Assembly (NCBI GenBank): GCA_016081115.2
Contig: CM071936.1
Coordinates: forward strand, 78,841,262-78,905,261
Source of the DNA: Rehmannia glutinosa
Lineage: Eukaryota > Streptophyta > Magnoliopsida > Lamiales > Orobanchaceae
Length of the DNA stretch: 64,000 nucleotides
Reading direction: 5' to 3'
The translations under genes were made by a program, and so were the position numbers. The notes beneath the pieces were generated by a model. It was not told the origin of the DNA and made no database searches. It worked only from the letters and a program-made list of their open reading frames with translations. The stretch's first letter is position 1; the number at the start of each line of letters is the position of its first letter. This document shows, piece by piece, positions 20,516-33,224 of the stretch.

Positions 20516-22140
20516 AAGAATTTGGTCTCCATATTCTATTCTTGAAATAGTTCTTGATAGTGATTTCGCATATCTTCTTCTCGTTTTTCTAGTGGCTTCT
20601 TCTAGTTTATCGTGATTTTACCACACTACTTTATCCGAGAATATTTTTCTTTCTCAATTCTAGAACTCGACGATCTATAATTGCATGATTTCTCCTCGTA
20701 TCAAATTTTCCATTACTTGAGGAGTGTTGTCTGGATTATGCGCTCCAGATCCAAAATGATATTTCTTCACTTGAAATGTGAAAGATGTTATGCATTCTGC
20801 AAGTTTTAACGGAAGTTCGAACGATACGTTATAGTTCCTATTCTTTCATGTACTTTAAAATGCCCACGATTGGGTGCTTCATTTCCGTCTCTCTTGGAAT
20901 GAATCGTATATCCTTTTGGGGAGAGAATCTCTTTAAATACTTCGTCTTCGATTGCAAATTCTAAATCTTTTCTCCTTTGATCTACTTAGCTTTTTCCGGG
21001 CGACTTTGAGCCGTGCGGTTTTGATCTCCGGATTATTCAACTTGTCGATAGCATCTTGCACTAGATCGACATTTTAGAGTGACGATGATGTATTGCATTT
21101 CTTCTTAGGAGTCCATCCGTCATAAATTTCCCAATGAACGAGTAACCTACACTTTCGTCTCGTATAGAGCTTCATAAGGGCCATTCGATTATTGTTTGAT
21201 AATTGTTATAGTATGCAAATTCTACTAAGGACAAATGAGAATCCCGATTTTCTAAAGTTTAACACACATGCTCCCTACATATCTTCAAGTATTTGGATGA
21301 TCCTCTCAAATTGTCCGTCACGTTTGAGAATGAGCGGCAATACTAAAGCTACCTTGGTTCCCAAAGCTTCATGCAGCTTTTTCAAAATCGCGATACAAAT
21401 CTTAAATATCTATTAGAGATAATATTAGTAGTATACCTGTCATCTCACAACCTCATTTGAGGTATTTTTGAGAAATTTATGGAAGCTATCCGTCTCCCTA
21501 ATATATAGAATATGTGTTTATTTGATAAACCTATTAACTATCACCCAAACAACATCATGACTATTTCTAGTTCGAGGCAAATTTGTGACGTAAATCTATA
21601 GTTATATACTTTCATTTTCATCCTTGTATATGCAGAGGTTGTAGAAGTTCGAAGGTCGTTGATGTTCACTTTCATCATGGCTGGCAAGTTAGACACTTGA
21701 ATACAAGAGATGTATTCAACAACTTGATTTTTCATATTTGCAACCAATAACGGGTGACAACTTCTAGGAAAAGACGGCCAAAGTAGCCTCTTTTCTCGTA
21801 TACTCTAAGCGAGGATATGCTCTTTATTTTCTCTAACCAACGCTTGTCTCTCGATGTCATCCTGGCTCCCAGAAACTCGGGATGGCCAAATCCTAAAAAT
21901 CGCCCCAAAGATTTTTGTTGTGTGCGACCAGACTTTTTATCGAGTGTCTTCTTGTTGGAATTGATTTACTTGTTCTTTGCATAAACAACCGTGTATTATT
22001 CACAGGCGTGTGTCATTAAGTTGTCTCCGGTGGGTGGTTGTGCTTGATGTGCTTCTCGTGTGGGAAGCTGCTCGCAATGGCATTGAGGTTCTCTCGATGG
22101 TTCAATCAAGGTTTTTCTTATGAAGTCTATAAGTTGTCCA
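20516..22140 (-). pseudogene. Gypsy pol remnant (integrase and C-terminal region)
   Basis: The minus strand retains the DNA pattern of plant Gypsy integrase. Examples are blocks equivalent to GGAGACCAAATTCTTTTAAGG at the pol end, a CTTCATAAGGGCCATTCGATTA region and a CTTCATGCAGCTTTTTCAAAATC region. No frame stays open for more than about 75 codons. Integrase would join the cDNA to chromosomal DNA, but this copy is clearly dead. RT and gag are not visible. The call rests on remembered nucleotide-level resemblance to Gypsy integrase, so it needs a search to confirm the lineage. Confidence 0.5.
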
Positions 22141-23469
22141 TAATATTAAAATAAATAATATTAGTCGACAAAATGTAAAACATAACATTTAACTAAAATC
22201 AAATAGCCACAAATAATCATCATTTTATACACAAAATTTTACAATTACATTTATGGTAATAATAATATGTACAATAGATCATATTCTCATATCATGTTAC
22301 TAGTTGTCAGTAACTCTAGTACTATTTATATCAAGTAACATCGCTACGTACATATATCACCCAACCGATTTCGTATACAAAATTTACAAGTCCTATCTCG
22401 CTAAGGACTTATTAGTTAGTCACATTACTAAGTATATCATCATCAATTTCATCTATCCCTCCTCGATCCCCATTTCTTCCTCGGGATTCTCTTCGGGCTC
22501 TTCTTCAGATCGCGTCTTCTACTTCTTGATTGTGTTGCACTAGTTGAACTAACTAGTTATTGGTCTTATTACAACTCCCGGAATTTCATCCCTAGACCAA
22601 AATATAGTGTTTGTAAAGTAGCTAGGATATCCGATAAGCCCCGAACACTTACACGCCACGTCAACAATTATAGGATTAATTAGGATAAAAGAAATACAAA
22701 TTTCGACAAGAAAGAAAGGCGCTACACTCTTTTATTAAGGTTATCCACAAGAAAAAGTGGAAGAAAATTAATATATCAAATACCAAGTTACAAGAAAGAT
22801 TTCAAAACAACAAATTACTCAAGGATGAGATGAAATTCAAAGTGAGGTTAGCCAGAAGTTAGATGCAAATTTGATAAAAGAACTAACGAGACAAGGATGA
22901 CAATATCCAAGAGATTAACAAAAGACTCTAAAACGAATTGGACTTCTTCAAAGATAGATGTGCTTAAAATAACTTAACATTTAGAAGACAAATATCAAGC
23001 TGATTGAACGACCAACAATTTCGAAGCAAATGTTGATGCCAAAAGTAGGGAATAAAATTTAAAATTCACGTAAATTCAAGAAAACTACAATCATGAATCT
23101 ACAGAGGTGATTACATGATAAATCGGCACCAATATTGGGAAATCTACACAATCCGGTGGAAAAATTCGATGCATGATCAAGATGTTGCTCCAATAAGCAA
23201 TATCTCCCAACGAGAAAAAGAAGCCCATTGAGATCTCGCGATACAATAGATTAATCGTCACTCTTGAGATAATACAAAAAGATGATATTCTTCTTAAGAT
23301 ATATATTATGGTGCCTAGAAAAATTAAAATCGTGAATCACTTGATGAGATTAATTAATATCCACTAAACTCATTAAGTGGCTTGAAACAATGGATGCAGA
23401 GCATCTGTAGGGAAAGAATATGGAGGAAGAAAGTGACACGAGATAAAGGAGGAAAAATCCAAGATATGT

Positions 23470-23510
<41 letters not shown>

Positions 23511-24056
23511 CGATAATGAACCATTCAACCAATAAAAACAAAACAAGTTACAATATGAAGACGATTGGTTTCATTATAAATAGTTTTATCTCAAATGAAA
23601 GCCATGCCGAACATAATGAACAAACAAGCTCACGAACAAAAGTGAAAGTTTTCAAAGTAATTTGAATGAAATTCATTTGGCTCCAAAATGCTTATAACAT
23701 ATATTACAAGCTTACGAGATGATACTATAACCTTAGTTTCTGAACAAGTTTCTAATGATCCCAAACAATGATATGATGTTATATTCTTAAAGATGAATTA
23801 AAGCTCAAGGAAGTGATATTATTAAGATAAAATATGTAAATCCGGATGTTCTTTAGTATAGAAGATGAGTTTTTCTTGCTTAACAACCCAAAATAGACAA
23901 TACTCATATTAACCAATTAAAATACCAAGATGGTGAGTACTACTTCTCCATCGCTACACTGAGACACCTAAGTTCATTATACAAACCGTGGTAACCCAAC
24001 TACGGCATCAGAAGATCACATCTCGGGTCGCCCAGTGTAGATCTTTTCACACTCAA
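22141..24056 (-). other. Gypsy internal region without recognisable gene
   Basis: About 1.9 kb of AT-rich sequence with no open frame above 80 codons. A minus-strand Glu/Pro-rich scrap (about 22440-22510) could be a gag remnant. A (TA)n run lies at 23472-23504. The region lies between the primer binding site and the pol remnant, where gag should be. Confidence 0.5.
23472..23504. repeat. (AT)n microsatellite
   Basis: An uninterrupted AT dinucleotide run of 33 bp within the Gypsy internal region. Confidence 0.95.
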
Positions 24057-24067
24057 GCTCGATACCA
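24057..24067 (-). other. primer binding site of the Gypsy element
   Basis: The minus strand reads TGGTATCGAGC, four bases from the LTR. The initiator-Met-tRNA primer site is TGGTATCAGAGC. The copy here equals it with the A of CAG deleted, which matches the CAG-to-CG change seen elsewhere in the window. Confidence 0.7.
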
Positions 24068-24070
24068 CTC

Positions 24071-25937
24071 CGTCACGCCCTAACTTACAAAACTATAATA
24101 ACCAAAATCCATTTAAGTCCGAAAGAACAGAGTATTCATATACTTATTACAAGCTGAATTATATCTTAATATAATCATAAGAAAGGTCTATGAAATCTCT
24201 ATAAGAGAAACTACAATTACAATCATTGCTCTGGCCAAAATACGTCATTTATAGATAGGGATGTCGTCAAGACAACTAGCAAATTTCTCCTGTTATTGGC
24301 ACTAGCTAGTCAGATCCGGGAATGCTCTCAACTAATTCACCATCGCCCAATTTATTCCCTGTAATATGTTTTAATAGAATAATAACGTGAGGAAAAAGAA
24401 ACCTCAGTGAGTGGGTGCGCGTGTGCATGTGTGGCTTTTTAGAAAGTTTATTATTAAGAGAAGTTCAATTATTCTTTACAAGTACCATCATTTTAATTTA
24501 GAAACAGCAATCACTCAATCAATCACTCAATCAATCTATATCACAATTATTTCAAATATCACATTCACGGAGGGACCGTTCATTAACGGTAAGTGACCCC
24601 CGTTCTCCCTTATCGCTTCTTTATTGCGTTGGCGTAAAGCCTTGCCCCTTATTGCACCACACTACGGCACGACTCTCTCCACACTGGGGCTCGCAAAACC
24701 CGGAGAAGTCATATTCCGGAATATACCGATCCTACGACCCACTTCTACCATTGGAACACTCCGTCCTTAGGCGGTGGGATTTGATTGTGGATAGCGTAGA
24801 ACCTTTTAAGACCGGGAGTCCTTGCCCTCGACATTAGAACTCAGACCCCTATCCACACCACATTAGGGCCCATCACTTACCAATCAAGACATTTTAACTA
24901 GTATACAACAACAATTTATTTGGTTATGTAGATATAAAATTTAAATACAGTGAGACTATCAATTTGGATAAGTTAGTAAGTTTAGCTTGATTCTTATAAA
25001 TCACGCTAAGTAATAGAATTTATTTTACATTCAATTGAATCATTAATTAAGCAATGTCATGAAATTTGTTCTACATAAGCATTAAAGTCGTTTCAGTAAT
25101 GAAAGGTGTACTTAAAATGCAATGAATAAATCAAATAGTTTTATCCCCAACAAATAATATCCTTTTAAATACATTTTGATGCAGAGCACAATTTAGGAAG
25201 CAAATCATTTGAAGATAAATTTACTTTGTTGCACGAGACGCCAAATGGGCATTGTGTTAAATAGATAAAGCTCAAGACATGTTGAATGAATGCTGTGACG
25301 CAGCAGTAGAGAACAGAGGACATAACCTTTGGTGAACGACACTGAAAATGGACATATATGGGCTATTGTTTTGATGATTCAAGAAAATATTGATTCAAAG
25401 GATTCACTGCAACAGTTGTCATATATCGCAAGATCATTCAATATATGAAAACAATGTAAATTTACTCAAGTTTTGGGGTTATAGAAAGCAAGAAAAAGGG
25501 TAAGAAGACCACTCACTTCCAAGCTTAAGTGTAATTTTTGCAGCTTGACGCAACATGTTTCGGGTTAACTTCCAGCATCGAATCCTCTTCGTTTCCAAAC
25601 AAATTTCAACATTAGAACTCCTGATTCTTCCTCGTTTTTCTTTCTTCACTCATGTACTGTTTTTTCCTTCTTTATTTCTATTTTTCCTTTCACTTAACTT
25701 CCAAATTTCAGGCTTAATGCTCTGTCACAAGATTTTGGTAACTTTGCCCATTGGTCGGTTATTTCGAAATATTGAGAAGCCTCCATTTCTTAATTTGCTA
25801 TTACTCCACTCGTCCCTCTTATTAATTGACGTGTCTAGCTTCTTCTTTCGCTTGCTGGCCTTCAAGTTGCATGGTGGAGAATTAAGCAGCTGGTGGCATG
25901 CTTTAGGTAGGTTTGCCATTCCTTATCATCTACTAAG

Positions 25938-25975
<38 letters not shown>

Positions 25976-26036
25976 GTTTTGACCCCTTTAGAAATTAGTT
26001 ATATCAAATTAACTGAGGCCTAGACTTCAAACTTAA
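24071..26036 (-). mobile_element. 5' LTR of the Gypsy element, truncated at right
   Basis: It starts near CGTCACGCCC (the usual TGTCACGCC with TG changed) and follows the left LTR closely to about 26036. There it is replaced by unrelated sequence. It lacks the GGGGTCCTACA end. Confidence 0.75.
25944..25972. repeat. (AT)n microsatellite in Gypsy LTR
   Basis: A run of about fourteen AT units. It is longer than the equivalent in the left LTR, showing slippage since insertion. Confidence 0.9.
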
Positions 26037-26054
26037 CAAGTCATCTCCTAGAGC

Positions 26055-26359
26055 TAGAGCTGGCAAAATCAAGCCTGGCCCATGGTGAAGCCGACCCGAC
26101 TGAGGTTTGGGTCGGGATGGGCTTTATTTTTAGGTCCGAAAAAGTCGGGCCTAATTGTCCCGACGAGTGGCTGACGGGTCGGGCTAGCCTGACTTTTAGG
26201 CTGGCCCAAATTTTTTCTATATAAAATATATGTATGGGTCAATTTGGGCAGGATAATTTTCTTGGCTTTGACCAAAATTGGTAAAAACTCGACCCGAACC
26301 GAAATTTTGCGAAGCCCGATAGGCTCAGGCCAGGGCTGGTCCGACTTTACCCGACTCTA
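26055..26359. mobile_element. hAT-like MITE remnant (TAGAGCTGGCAAAA end)
   Basis: It opens with TAGAGCTGGCAAAA and has GC-rich words such as GGGTCGGGC near both ends around an AT-rich core, the style of plant hAT MITEs. The right end reads TTACCCGACTCTA and pairs only partly with the left. If CAG was misread as CGA, pairing would improve. No target duplication was found. Confidence 0.45.
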
Positions 26360-26379
26360 CTACTCGGAGCGCCTCTCCA

Positions 26380-27356
26380 GGGGGACTTCTTCCTCCTCCT
26401 GCTCAGGTTCTTCAGCCACAATGGCTAACTCTGCTGCGACACAGGTCTTTTTGCTTACTTACCGGTAGCTTCTGAAGCACTTTGTCCTTCTCTTCTTTGT
26501 CACTTTGGGAATGACATCATCATGTTTAGGGAGGGGACGAACGGAGGGTGTGTCTATGGGACATGTTGATCAATTTTTCGGATGTGGCGTAGTCTTAGCA
26601 TGAGCTCTATTGCGGCGAGTTTGAGTTGGCCTTGAACATCCTTTTGTTTGCATGGAAAGGCTTTCCCACTGTGAAGCGGTACACCTTTTCTTCTCCATCA
26701 AATAGCCTAAGATTAGGCCATAAATTGAGGAATGCACAAGCTCCCCATCAACCACCTTCACTTTGTGGACATTTTGCACAACTTCTCAATGATGAACGCG
26801 CTCCAGTTCCTCACCTCCTCCATATTGCTGCCATGACAATCAGCTTAGTCCTGGACATCTGATTGAATGACCCAAACTTCATGTCCACGCACTTGGCCAC
26901 CACATCCATCAACTTGTGGTAGTCATCTTTAATTGCTTTCTTCAGCGCAAAGTAGTTCACTTTCCCAGCTAATTCTGGCTTGGCAATTTTCTTCCATGTC
27001 TTCACCAAATCAAACTCTTTTCCAACTAGTTTCTTGAGTCATTGGAGGAAAGGTGTAGGTGCTTCTCAAAGTCAGCCGTAGCCAACTTAATTTCCTTTCC
27101 ATTTTACAGAAGAATGGATCCCATCGCCATGAACAGAAACGTTAGCGTAGAACATAACAACCTCCTCTTGGAAGGTTTGAGTCATCTCTAGCGTGAGAAA
27201 TCTCTTGAGCCTAAATTTCTCAAGATGACGAGCAATCTTCTCAGCCACTGCCTTGTCCACAGACTGTTTGAAAAGGCCTTCAAAATCGACCAATGCACCC
27301 GTGTGGATCTTCTCAGTGAGCTTTCCAAAATCAAGAGCAGCGTGTTTGGGGGCCAT
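26380..27356 (-). pseudogene. SIRE third ORF (copy 1), broken
   Basis: The minus strand encodes a protein related to the intact 561-codon ORF at 54480-56165. The N-terminal part, FGKLTEKIHTGALVDFEGLF, starts at an ATG near 27356. A middle part includes KDDYHKLMDVVAKCVDMKFG and TKLIVMAAI, and a later part includes YGLILGYLMEKK. At least two frameshifts separate them. The right-hand (downstream) end carries a Glu-rich stretch and then stops at the MITE at 26359. Function is unknown. It follows pol by about 0.5 kb, as in the other copies, so it belongs to the same element as the pol remnant at 27948-30890. Confidence 0.75.
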
Positions 27357-27947
27357 TTTGAATTTTTCTGAGTGTTTCAATGAAGACTCAGGGTTTTGTT
27401 TGCGAGAGAGAATATTTTGAGAGTTTGGAAGTCTGAAAGTGTAATTGAAGAGAGAAAAAATGAAATTTCTCTCTCTATATATATGTGACTTGAAGAAACA
27501 GTTTTAGAATTTCAAAGGTTTGAAAGTTGATCAACGGCTGAGATCAAATCTTTCAAAAGGCACTAGTTACATGCATTAAATGAAACAACATTTATATCCA
27601 ATCATATGTTAACCATCGCAGCTTTTACTGACAGCATTTAATGATGCTGAGGTCAAGTGGAAAATATTCCCGCTTAATTGCAAACGACTCGTTTTGTCAC
27701 TTAGCTCATAAACATTTCAGCTATCTTCATTTATAACTTGACTCTCGCTTATCTCTTCCTTCGATTCGACTAAATAATACTTTTTGTCCACCTAACTCAA
27801 TCTTCTTTGAACAATTATAAAACTGTTTCACTTGGCTGAATGAGTGAAACTCTTATGATATACAATTTTCCCATCTTTTACTCTGCTGAATGAGTCTTCT
27901 GGGCATCTTAGCACAACTCAATCAATCCAAGCTCATTCTCAAGTTCT
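27357..27947 (-). other. spacer between RNase H and third ORF
   Basis: About 0.6 kb without coding sequence. Equivalent spacers occur at 49791-50340 and 56166-56570 and share words such as CATTTATATCCAATCATATG. The spacer therefore belongs to the element and may hold the leader of a separate third-ORF transcript. Confidence 0.5.
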
Positions 27948-29760
27948 TCATCTTGATTCACATAAGGACTTTGTGAATATATAAACCAAATGCTTCTCAG
28001 TTGATATGTATTCCAATGTGATGTCTTTCTTTTCAACATGATCTCTTATAAAATGATATCTGACATCAATGTGCTTGGCTCTTGAGTGCAATACTGGATT
28101 TTGAGTAATTGCAATGGCACTTGTGTTATCACACATAATTAGAACATCTTTTTCTTCTATGTCATAATCCCTCAGTTGTTATCTCATCCACAAAACTTGG
28201 GCGCAACAGCTTCCTATAGCGATGTACTCAGCTTCTGATGTGGATGTAGCTATTGAAATTTTTGTTTCTTGCTGAACCAAGAAACTAATCTATTTCCAAG
28301 CATTTGACAAGTACCATATGTACTCTTCGTGTCAACTGTACATCCAACATAGTCTGAGTCTGAGTATCCAATCAGCTTAAATCCACCTTCTTGTGGATAC
28401 TATAAGCCAACTTCTTGGCTTCCCTTCAAATATCTCAGGATTCTCTCAGCTGCAGTCATATGACTTTCCTTTGGAGCAGACTGAAATCTTACAGATACAC
28501 CTACAACAAAAAATGATGTCTGGTCTTCTTGCAGTCAAGTAGAGCAATGATCCAATAAGTGCTCTATATCTTATTTGATCTGCTAATTTTCCTTCTGCAT
28601 CTGTATCTATCTTTATAGAAGTATTCATAGGAATCTTCACAAATGACTTCTCTTCCATACCAAATTTCTTCATCAAATCTTTGGTATATTTGGTTTGACT
28701 TATGAAGGTTCCATCCTTCATTTGCTTGACTTGAAGACCTAGGAAGAAAGTCAGCTCTCCCATCATGCTCATCTCAAACTTCCCTTAGCATAAGGTTTGA
28801 GAATTTTCACATAGCTCTTTGTTTGTGGATCCAAAGATGATATCATCCACATAAATTTGAACAAGCAGTACACTCTCTCCATCTTGAATTCTTAAGAGTG
28901 TTCTCATTAACCTTTGGTGAATCCATTATCTATAAGAAATCGAGACAATGTATGATACCATGCTCTTGGTGCTTGCGTCAAACCATACAATGCTTCCTTG
29001 AGCTTGTAGACTTTATCTTTAATAGTTTTCTGCCCAAAACCTGGAGGTTATTTATTCCATATAGATTTCTTCTTCCAAAAGTCTACTAAAAAATGCACTC
29101 TTCACCTTCATTTGATAGACTGTGAAGTTTTTGTGTGCTGCATAAGCAAGAAACATCCTTATTGCTTCCAACCTAGCAATAGGTGCAAAGGTTTAAATCA
29201 AAACCTATTCTTTCTTCTTGGCAATACCCTTTGGCTACCAGTCTTGCTTTGTTTCTCACAACAGATCCTTCCTCATTCATCTTGTTTCCGAATACCCACT
29301 TAGTACCAATAACATTTTGGTGGGTAGGCCTTTGAACCAATTCCCAAACTTTATTCCTTTCAAATTGATTCAGCTCTTCCTGTATAGCTAGAATCCAATG
29401 AGTGTCATCCAATGCTTGTGACACATCCTTTAGCTCAATTTGAGAAATAAAACAAGTTAACATGGCTTCATGTTGAGTCATGGATCTGGTTCTTACTCCT
29501 TCTCTAACATCTCCAATGAATAACTCAGGTGGATGGTCTCTCAGCCATCTCACATATGGTTGGAGTAAGTCTGCAGGATTGAGTCTTCTTGCAACTAAGT
29601 TGGCTTGAACAACTTCTTCTTGATCTTCATCATTTAGCTGTAAGACTTCCAACTGTCTTTGAGATTCAACTATCTCATCCTCATCAGGGTCAAGTCTTCT
29701 GATATCTGCTTCAGCATAGGGACTCTTCTGAATAGTTGGCTGATTCATCTTTTCAGCTAA
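27948..29760 (-). pseudogene. SIRE Copia reverse transcriptase and RNase H (minus copy 1), broken
   Basis: Read on the minus strand this is the RT-RNase H part of a Ty1/Copia pol, which copies the element RNA to DNA. The RT start is seen in LNQFERNKVWELVQRP, NVIGTKWVFGNKMNEEGSV and VAKGYCQEE. The later RT part has MSMMGELTFFLGLQVKQ and KYTKDLMKKFGMEEKS, words diagnostic of the SIRE clade. RNase H ends with AIAITQNPVLHSRAKHIDVRYHFIRDHVE. Stops and frameshifts divide it into at least four frames. It continues from the integrase at 29760-30890. Confidence 0.85.
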
Positions 29761-30890
29761 CTCATCAATGTCTTCTCACTTTACATTAGGATCATCAAAA
29801 ACCACATGGATAGACTCTTCTGTGACCATAGTCCTCTTATTCAACACTATAAAAGCTTTACTCTCAGCTGAGTATCCCAAAAAGATACATTCATCAGCTT
29901 TAGAATCAAAAGCTTTCAAGTTATCCTTGCCATTTTTATGAATAAAACACTTGCATCAAAAGATATGAAAATATCCCACATTAGGCTTTCTTCCTGTCCA
30001 AATTTCATAGGGGGTGGACAGCTGCCTATTTATCATACACCTATTTTGAGTGTAACATGCAGTGTTAATGGCTTCAGCCCAAAACCTCTTAGGCAATCCA
30101 GCTTCAGCTAACATGGTCCTTCAACTTCTTTGAGAGTTCTGTTCCTTCTTTCAGCTACTCCATTCTGCTGTGGAGTTCTTACAACTGATAACTCATGAGC
30201 AATACCATTCTCTGTGCATTACTAAGTTACAATCCCATTGACAAACGCAGTTCGTCTGTCAGACATTATCTTGATAATGGTTTGGCTGTTCTCATTTTGA
30301 ACTTTCTTCATAAGTTGTGGAAGCTTTTGCAAAGTTTCCTTCTTTTTACACATAAAGATCGTCCATGTGTATCTTAAATAATAATCCACCACCACTAAGG
30401 TGTATTTCTTTCCACTTATACTTGCTGGTTCAACATGACCAAATAAATCCATATGCAATAAATGCAAGATCCTTGTTGAAGAAGGACTTGGCTTATCTTT
30501 GAATGAAGATTTGATTTGCTTTCCTTTCTAGCATGCATCACAGATGCTCTCCTTCTTGTATGCTGAGTCTGGCAATCCTTCCACAAGACGACTCCTTGCA
30601 AGCTTGTTGATTGTCTTGAAATTCAAGTGACTCAGCTTCTTGTGCCACTGCCAACTTGACTCGACTATGCTTCTTGCTAATAGGCATGTACTTGGTATAG
30701 CAGTAGACCAATCCACTACATACATATTTTTATTTCTTGTTCCAGATAGCACAACTTCATTTGATTCATCATCCTTGATTTGGAAAACACCCATGTTGAA
30801 TCCTACATTGTAACCTTTATCGCAGAGTTGGTTGATACTCAGCAGATTGAAATTTAGCCCTTCAACATATGCTACATTTGTGATTTCCAA
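29760..30890 (-). pseudogene. SIRE Copia integrase (minus copy 1), broken
   Basis: The minus strand opens with the pre-integrase segment MEITNVAYVEGLNFNLLSIN. The HHCC zinc-binding module follows (WHKKLSHLNFKTINKL...ESICDAC). The catalytic core is visible as HMDLFGHVEPASISGKKYT and KIMSDRRTAFVNGIVT. Integrase inserts the cDNA into the chromosome. The Gly of the SDxGxEF block is altered and frames shift at about 30420-30600. The protein cannot be made as it stands. Confidence 0.8.
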
Positions 30891-33105
30891 TCCATTTTCC
30901 TTTATGGATCCAATGCCTCACGATTTCCCTTTGGAGTTTCATTTCCTCCAAATATGACTTTTGCTCGTTTTGACTCCTTGAAGTTGGATAAATTCTTCTT
31001 ATTCCTAATCATATGTCCGGAACAACCACTATCCATGTACCAGGTTCCTTAGCACTTTTTGTTCCCGAACCGTAATTAAGGAATTCAAGTTTTAGGTAAC
31101 CAAACCTTTATGCGGGTCCGAGGGGGTTAGCACTATAAGGTGATCCAACCAACCTATAGCCAAAAGATCGACTCTAAGAGGTTTCACTTTTCGTTCCATA
31201 ATCATAATGAATCTTATCAAATTGCTTAGGAGCTTTAGGCGCATACATCCGTCTCTTTTTGTCACGTATGCTGTGAGTGTGCGTCTTTGGTGCATTTGCT
31301 TTCTTTGGATAATATGGAAATTTTTGTGTGTTATAGGCATTGTGCTTGGGTGCATAAGTCTTGATATTGATTCCTTTGCCTTGGGAATGACCTATATTGA
31401 GTCCGAGGTCTTTGTTACTTGGGCTAGTATCCCGTAGGACTTGGTGATATTTCATTTGATGGTTCCAATCAACCCGAGTAGGATAGTTTCTACCATTCCC
31501 TTCATATGGTTTTCTTTCTTGAAACCCGTGGGGCCTTTGGTAGTTCTCGCTTTGATTTCACGAACATTTTGTTTGGAGTCTGCTGATAGACTATTCGAAT
31601 TTCATTCAAACCTATCCTTTCAACAAACTCATTTTGTCTTTTTACCCTTGCCTTTGTAACTTAGGCCAACATGTGTGTGCTTGTGATTGTATGCGAGTGA
31701 AACATATGGTGTTTTTGGCTTTGATTCCCCATTGCTTGAGGATCATTTTTCCAAAGTCCCTCTTGGAGTTTGAGTATTACCCACCTCGGATATTTCACTT
31801 CTACGATGAAACCATTGTAGAGGCTTTGAACGCCTTTTTTTGGCGGCCTCGTTCATCGAACTCAAGAGTGGCAACTAAATCCTATGACCGGTCTATCTCC
31901 AATCTTCTTTTGTATCATCATCAATTCATCCAATGTTTTGGATAACTTCTTGAGTGACGCAATCACATTTTTCAACTCTTTTTCCCTCTTTTCTCTTTAT
32001 TTCATAAACCGCTTTAACTTTTGCTATCAGCCTTAAGCTCTTTATTCTCATCGGCCTATGTGACTAAGAATACTCAACTATCCGATCAGTAGTGAGTTTT
32101 GGCTTTTGAGTGGGTCACATTTTCCACATTTATGAGTGTGTGTGAGGATTATATATATGGCTTTTGAGTCTGGCATTTTTCCTGGCTATCTACTTCCAAA
32201 GCCACGGTTCTCGGCTTTCGATATTGACTTTCGATTGTCAGCTCTCTTTGGGGTTCTATCTTCCTTGTTCTTGGAAGGTGTTGAGTGTCTTCTGGAGGTT
32301 TCACCCTAGTTCCTTTTGTAGTTCTTATTAAAGAATTTGTTAAATATTTTAACCATTAGGGCTATTTCCTTTTGATCAATGATGTCTTTGGATTAAACTT
32401 TCTTTGATTCTCCAGCCAATAGAGCAACTGTCTTGGTTACAACTATCTCTTCTTGATCCTTTCTTCTAAGCTCAAATTCATAGGCTTTTAGGTCTGAGAA
32501 TAACTCATGGTTGGAGGTTCTTGTCAAGTCCATTGAATACCGAGGCCATCACCTTCATTTCCCACTCCGGGCGCGACCTTAGAATTTTCATACACATTTC
32601 CTTCTGTGTATATTCTTTTCCCAGAGCTGAAAGCTCATTTGTAATCTCAGTGAATCTGGCATCCAGCTGATCTAGAGTTTCACCTACAAGTATTTTGAAA
32701 TTTTCAAATTTTTATACAGCAACAGTTAGCTTATTCTCTTTAATCTGCTCTAATCCTTCGCAGATTAGAGTCAAGTTTTCCCATATCTCACGAGCATTCC
32801 TGCAAGATTTGACTTTATTAGACATAGCTTTGTCAAGCGTTTTATACAAAATATCCTTGGCCACATTGTCAAGTTATATCTCTTTCAATCTTCATTGGAC
32901 CATTCGCTTCTAGGTTTTTCAACATAAGCGAGGTCTTTGGCAACCAACCCTTGCGGTGTATTCACTTTGTGATTTGTATGAGTCCATCTTCTATGACAAA
33001 TCATATTTCATCGTGCAGTGCTAAGAGATGAGCCTGCATACAAATTTTTGAATCATCAAACTCTTCAATAGTGAACATGGGATTGCGAGATAGATTTGCT
33101 TCCAT
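30891..33105 (-). pseudogene. SIRE Copia gag and protease region (minus copy 1), broken
   Basis: Gag starts at the ATG at 33105 (MEANLSRN-like) just inside the primer binding site. It runs leftward through the KAYEFELRRKDQEE block and the zinc-knuckle area to the protease before integrase. No open frame of useful length survives. From 31362 rightward the sequence is the first copy of the 7.9-kb tandem duplication. The second copy at 39247-40989 is nearly the same, and several frame breaks differ between the two copies. Confidence 0.7.
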
Positions 33106-33206
33106 GATAATAACTTTTGAAAGAAAGTTTAAAAACAGTCAATTGTTGATCTTTGAAAAGATAGAGATCTAGTTCAAGTAACAAGTGCGGAAGGTTCTTT
33201 GAACCA

Positions 33207-33222
33207 ACCGCCTCCGATATCA
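33207..33222 (-). other. primer binding site, minus SIRE element (copy 1)
   Basis: Minus strand TGATATCGGAGGCGG. The duplicate at 41093-41104 reads TGATATCAGAGC, one mismatch from the initiator-Met-tRNA complement. The change from CAG to CGG is again at a CAG. Confidence 0.65.
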
Positions 33223-33224
33223 CT

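Larger units (their letters stand above)
18378..26036 (-). mobile_element. decayed Ty3/Gypsy LTR retrotransposon
   Basis: Two LTR copies of the same family (18378-20500 and 24071-26036) flank an internal region. Beside them, in minus-strand order, are a primer binding site next to the right LTR and a polypurine tract next to the left LTR, so the element is transcribed leftward. Integrase-region remnants occur at about 20516-22140. The right LTR lacks its last 150-200 bp and the internal region lacks most of pol. The element sits between two parts of what looks like one SIRE element (16741-18377 and 26380-34670), so it appears to be nested in it. Confidence 0.75.

Noticed and set aside
18378..26036. 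Gene-carrying segmental duplication (18.4-20.5 and 24.1-26.0 kb)
   Set aside because: The repeated ends have TG...CA-type boundaries and adjoin a primer binding site and a polypurine tract, so they are LTRs.
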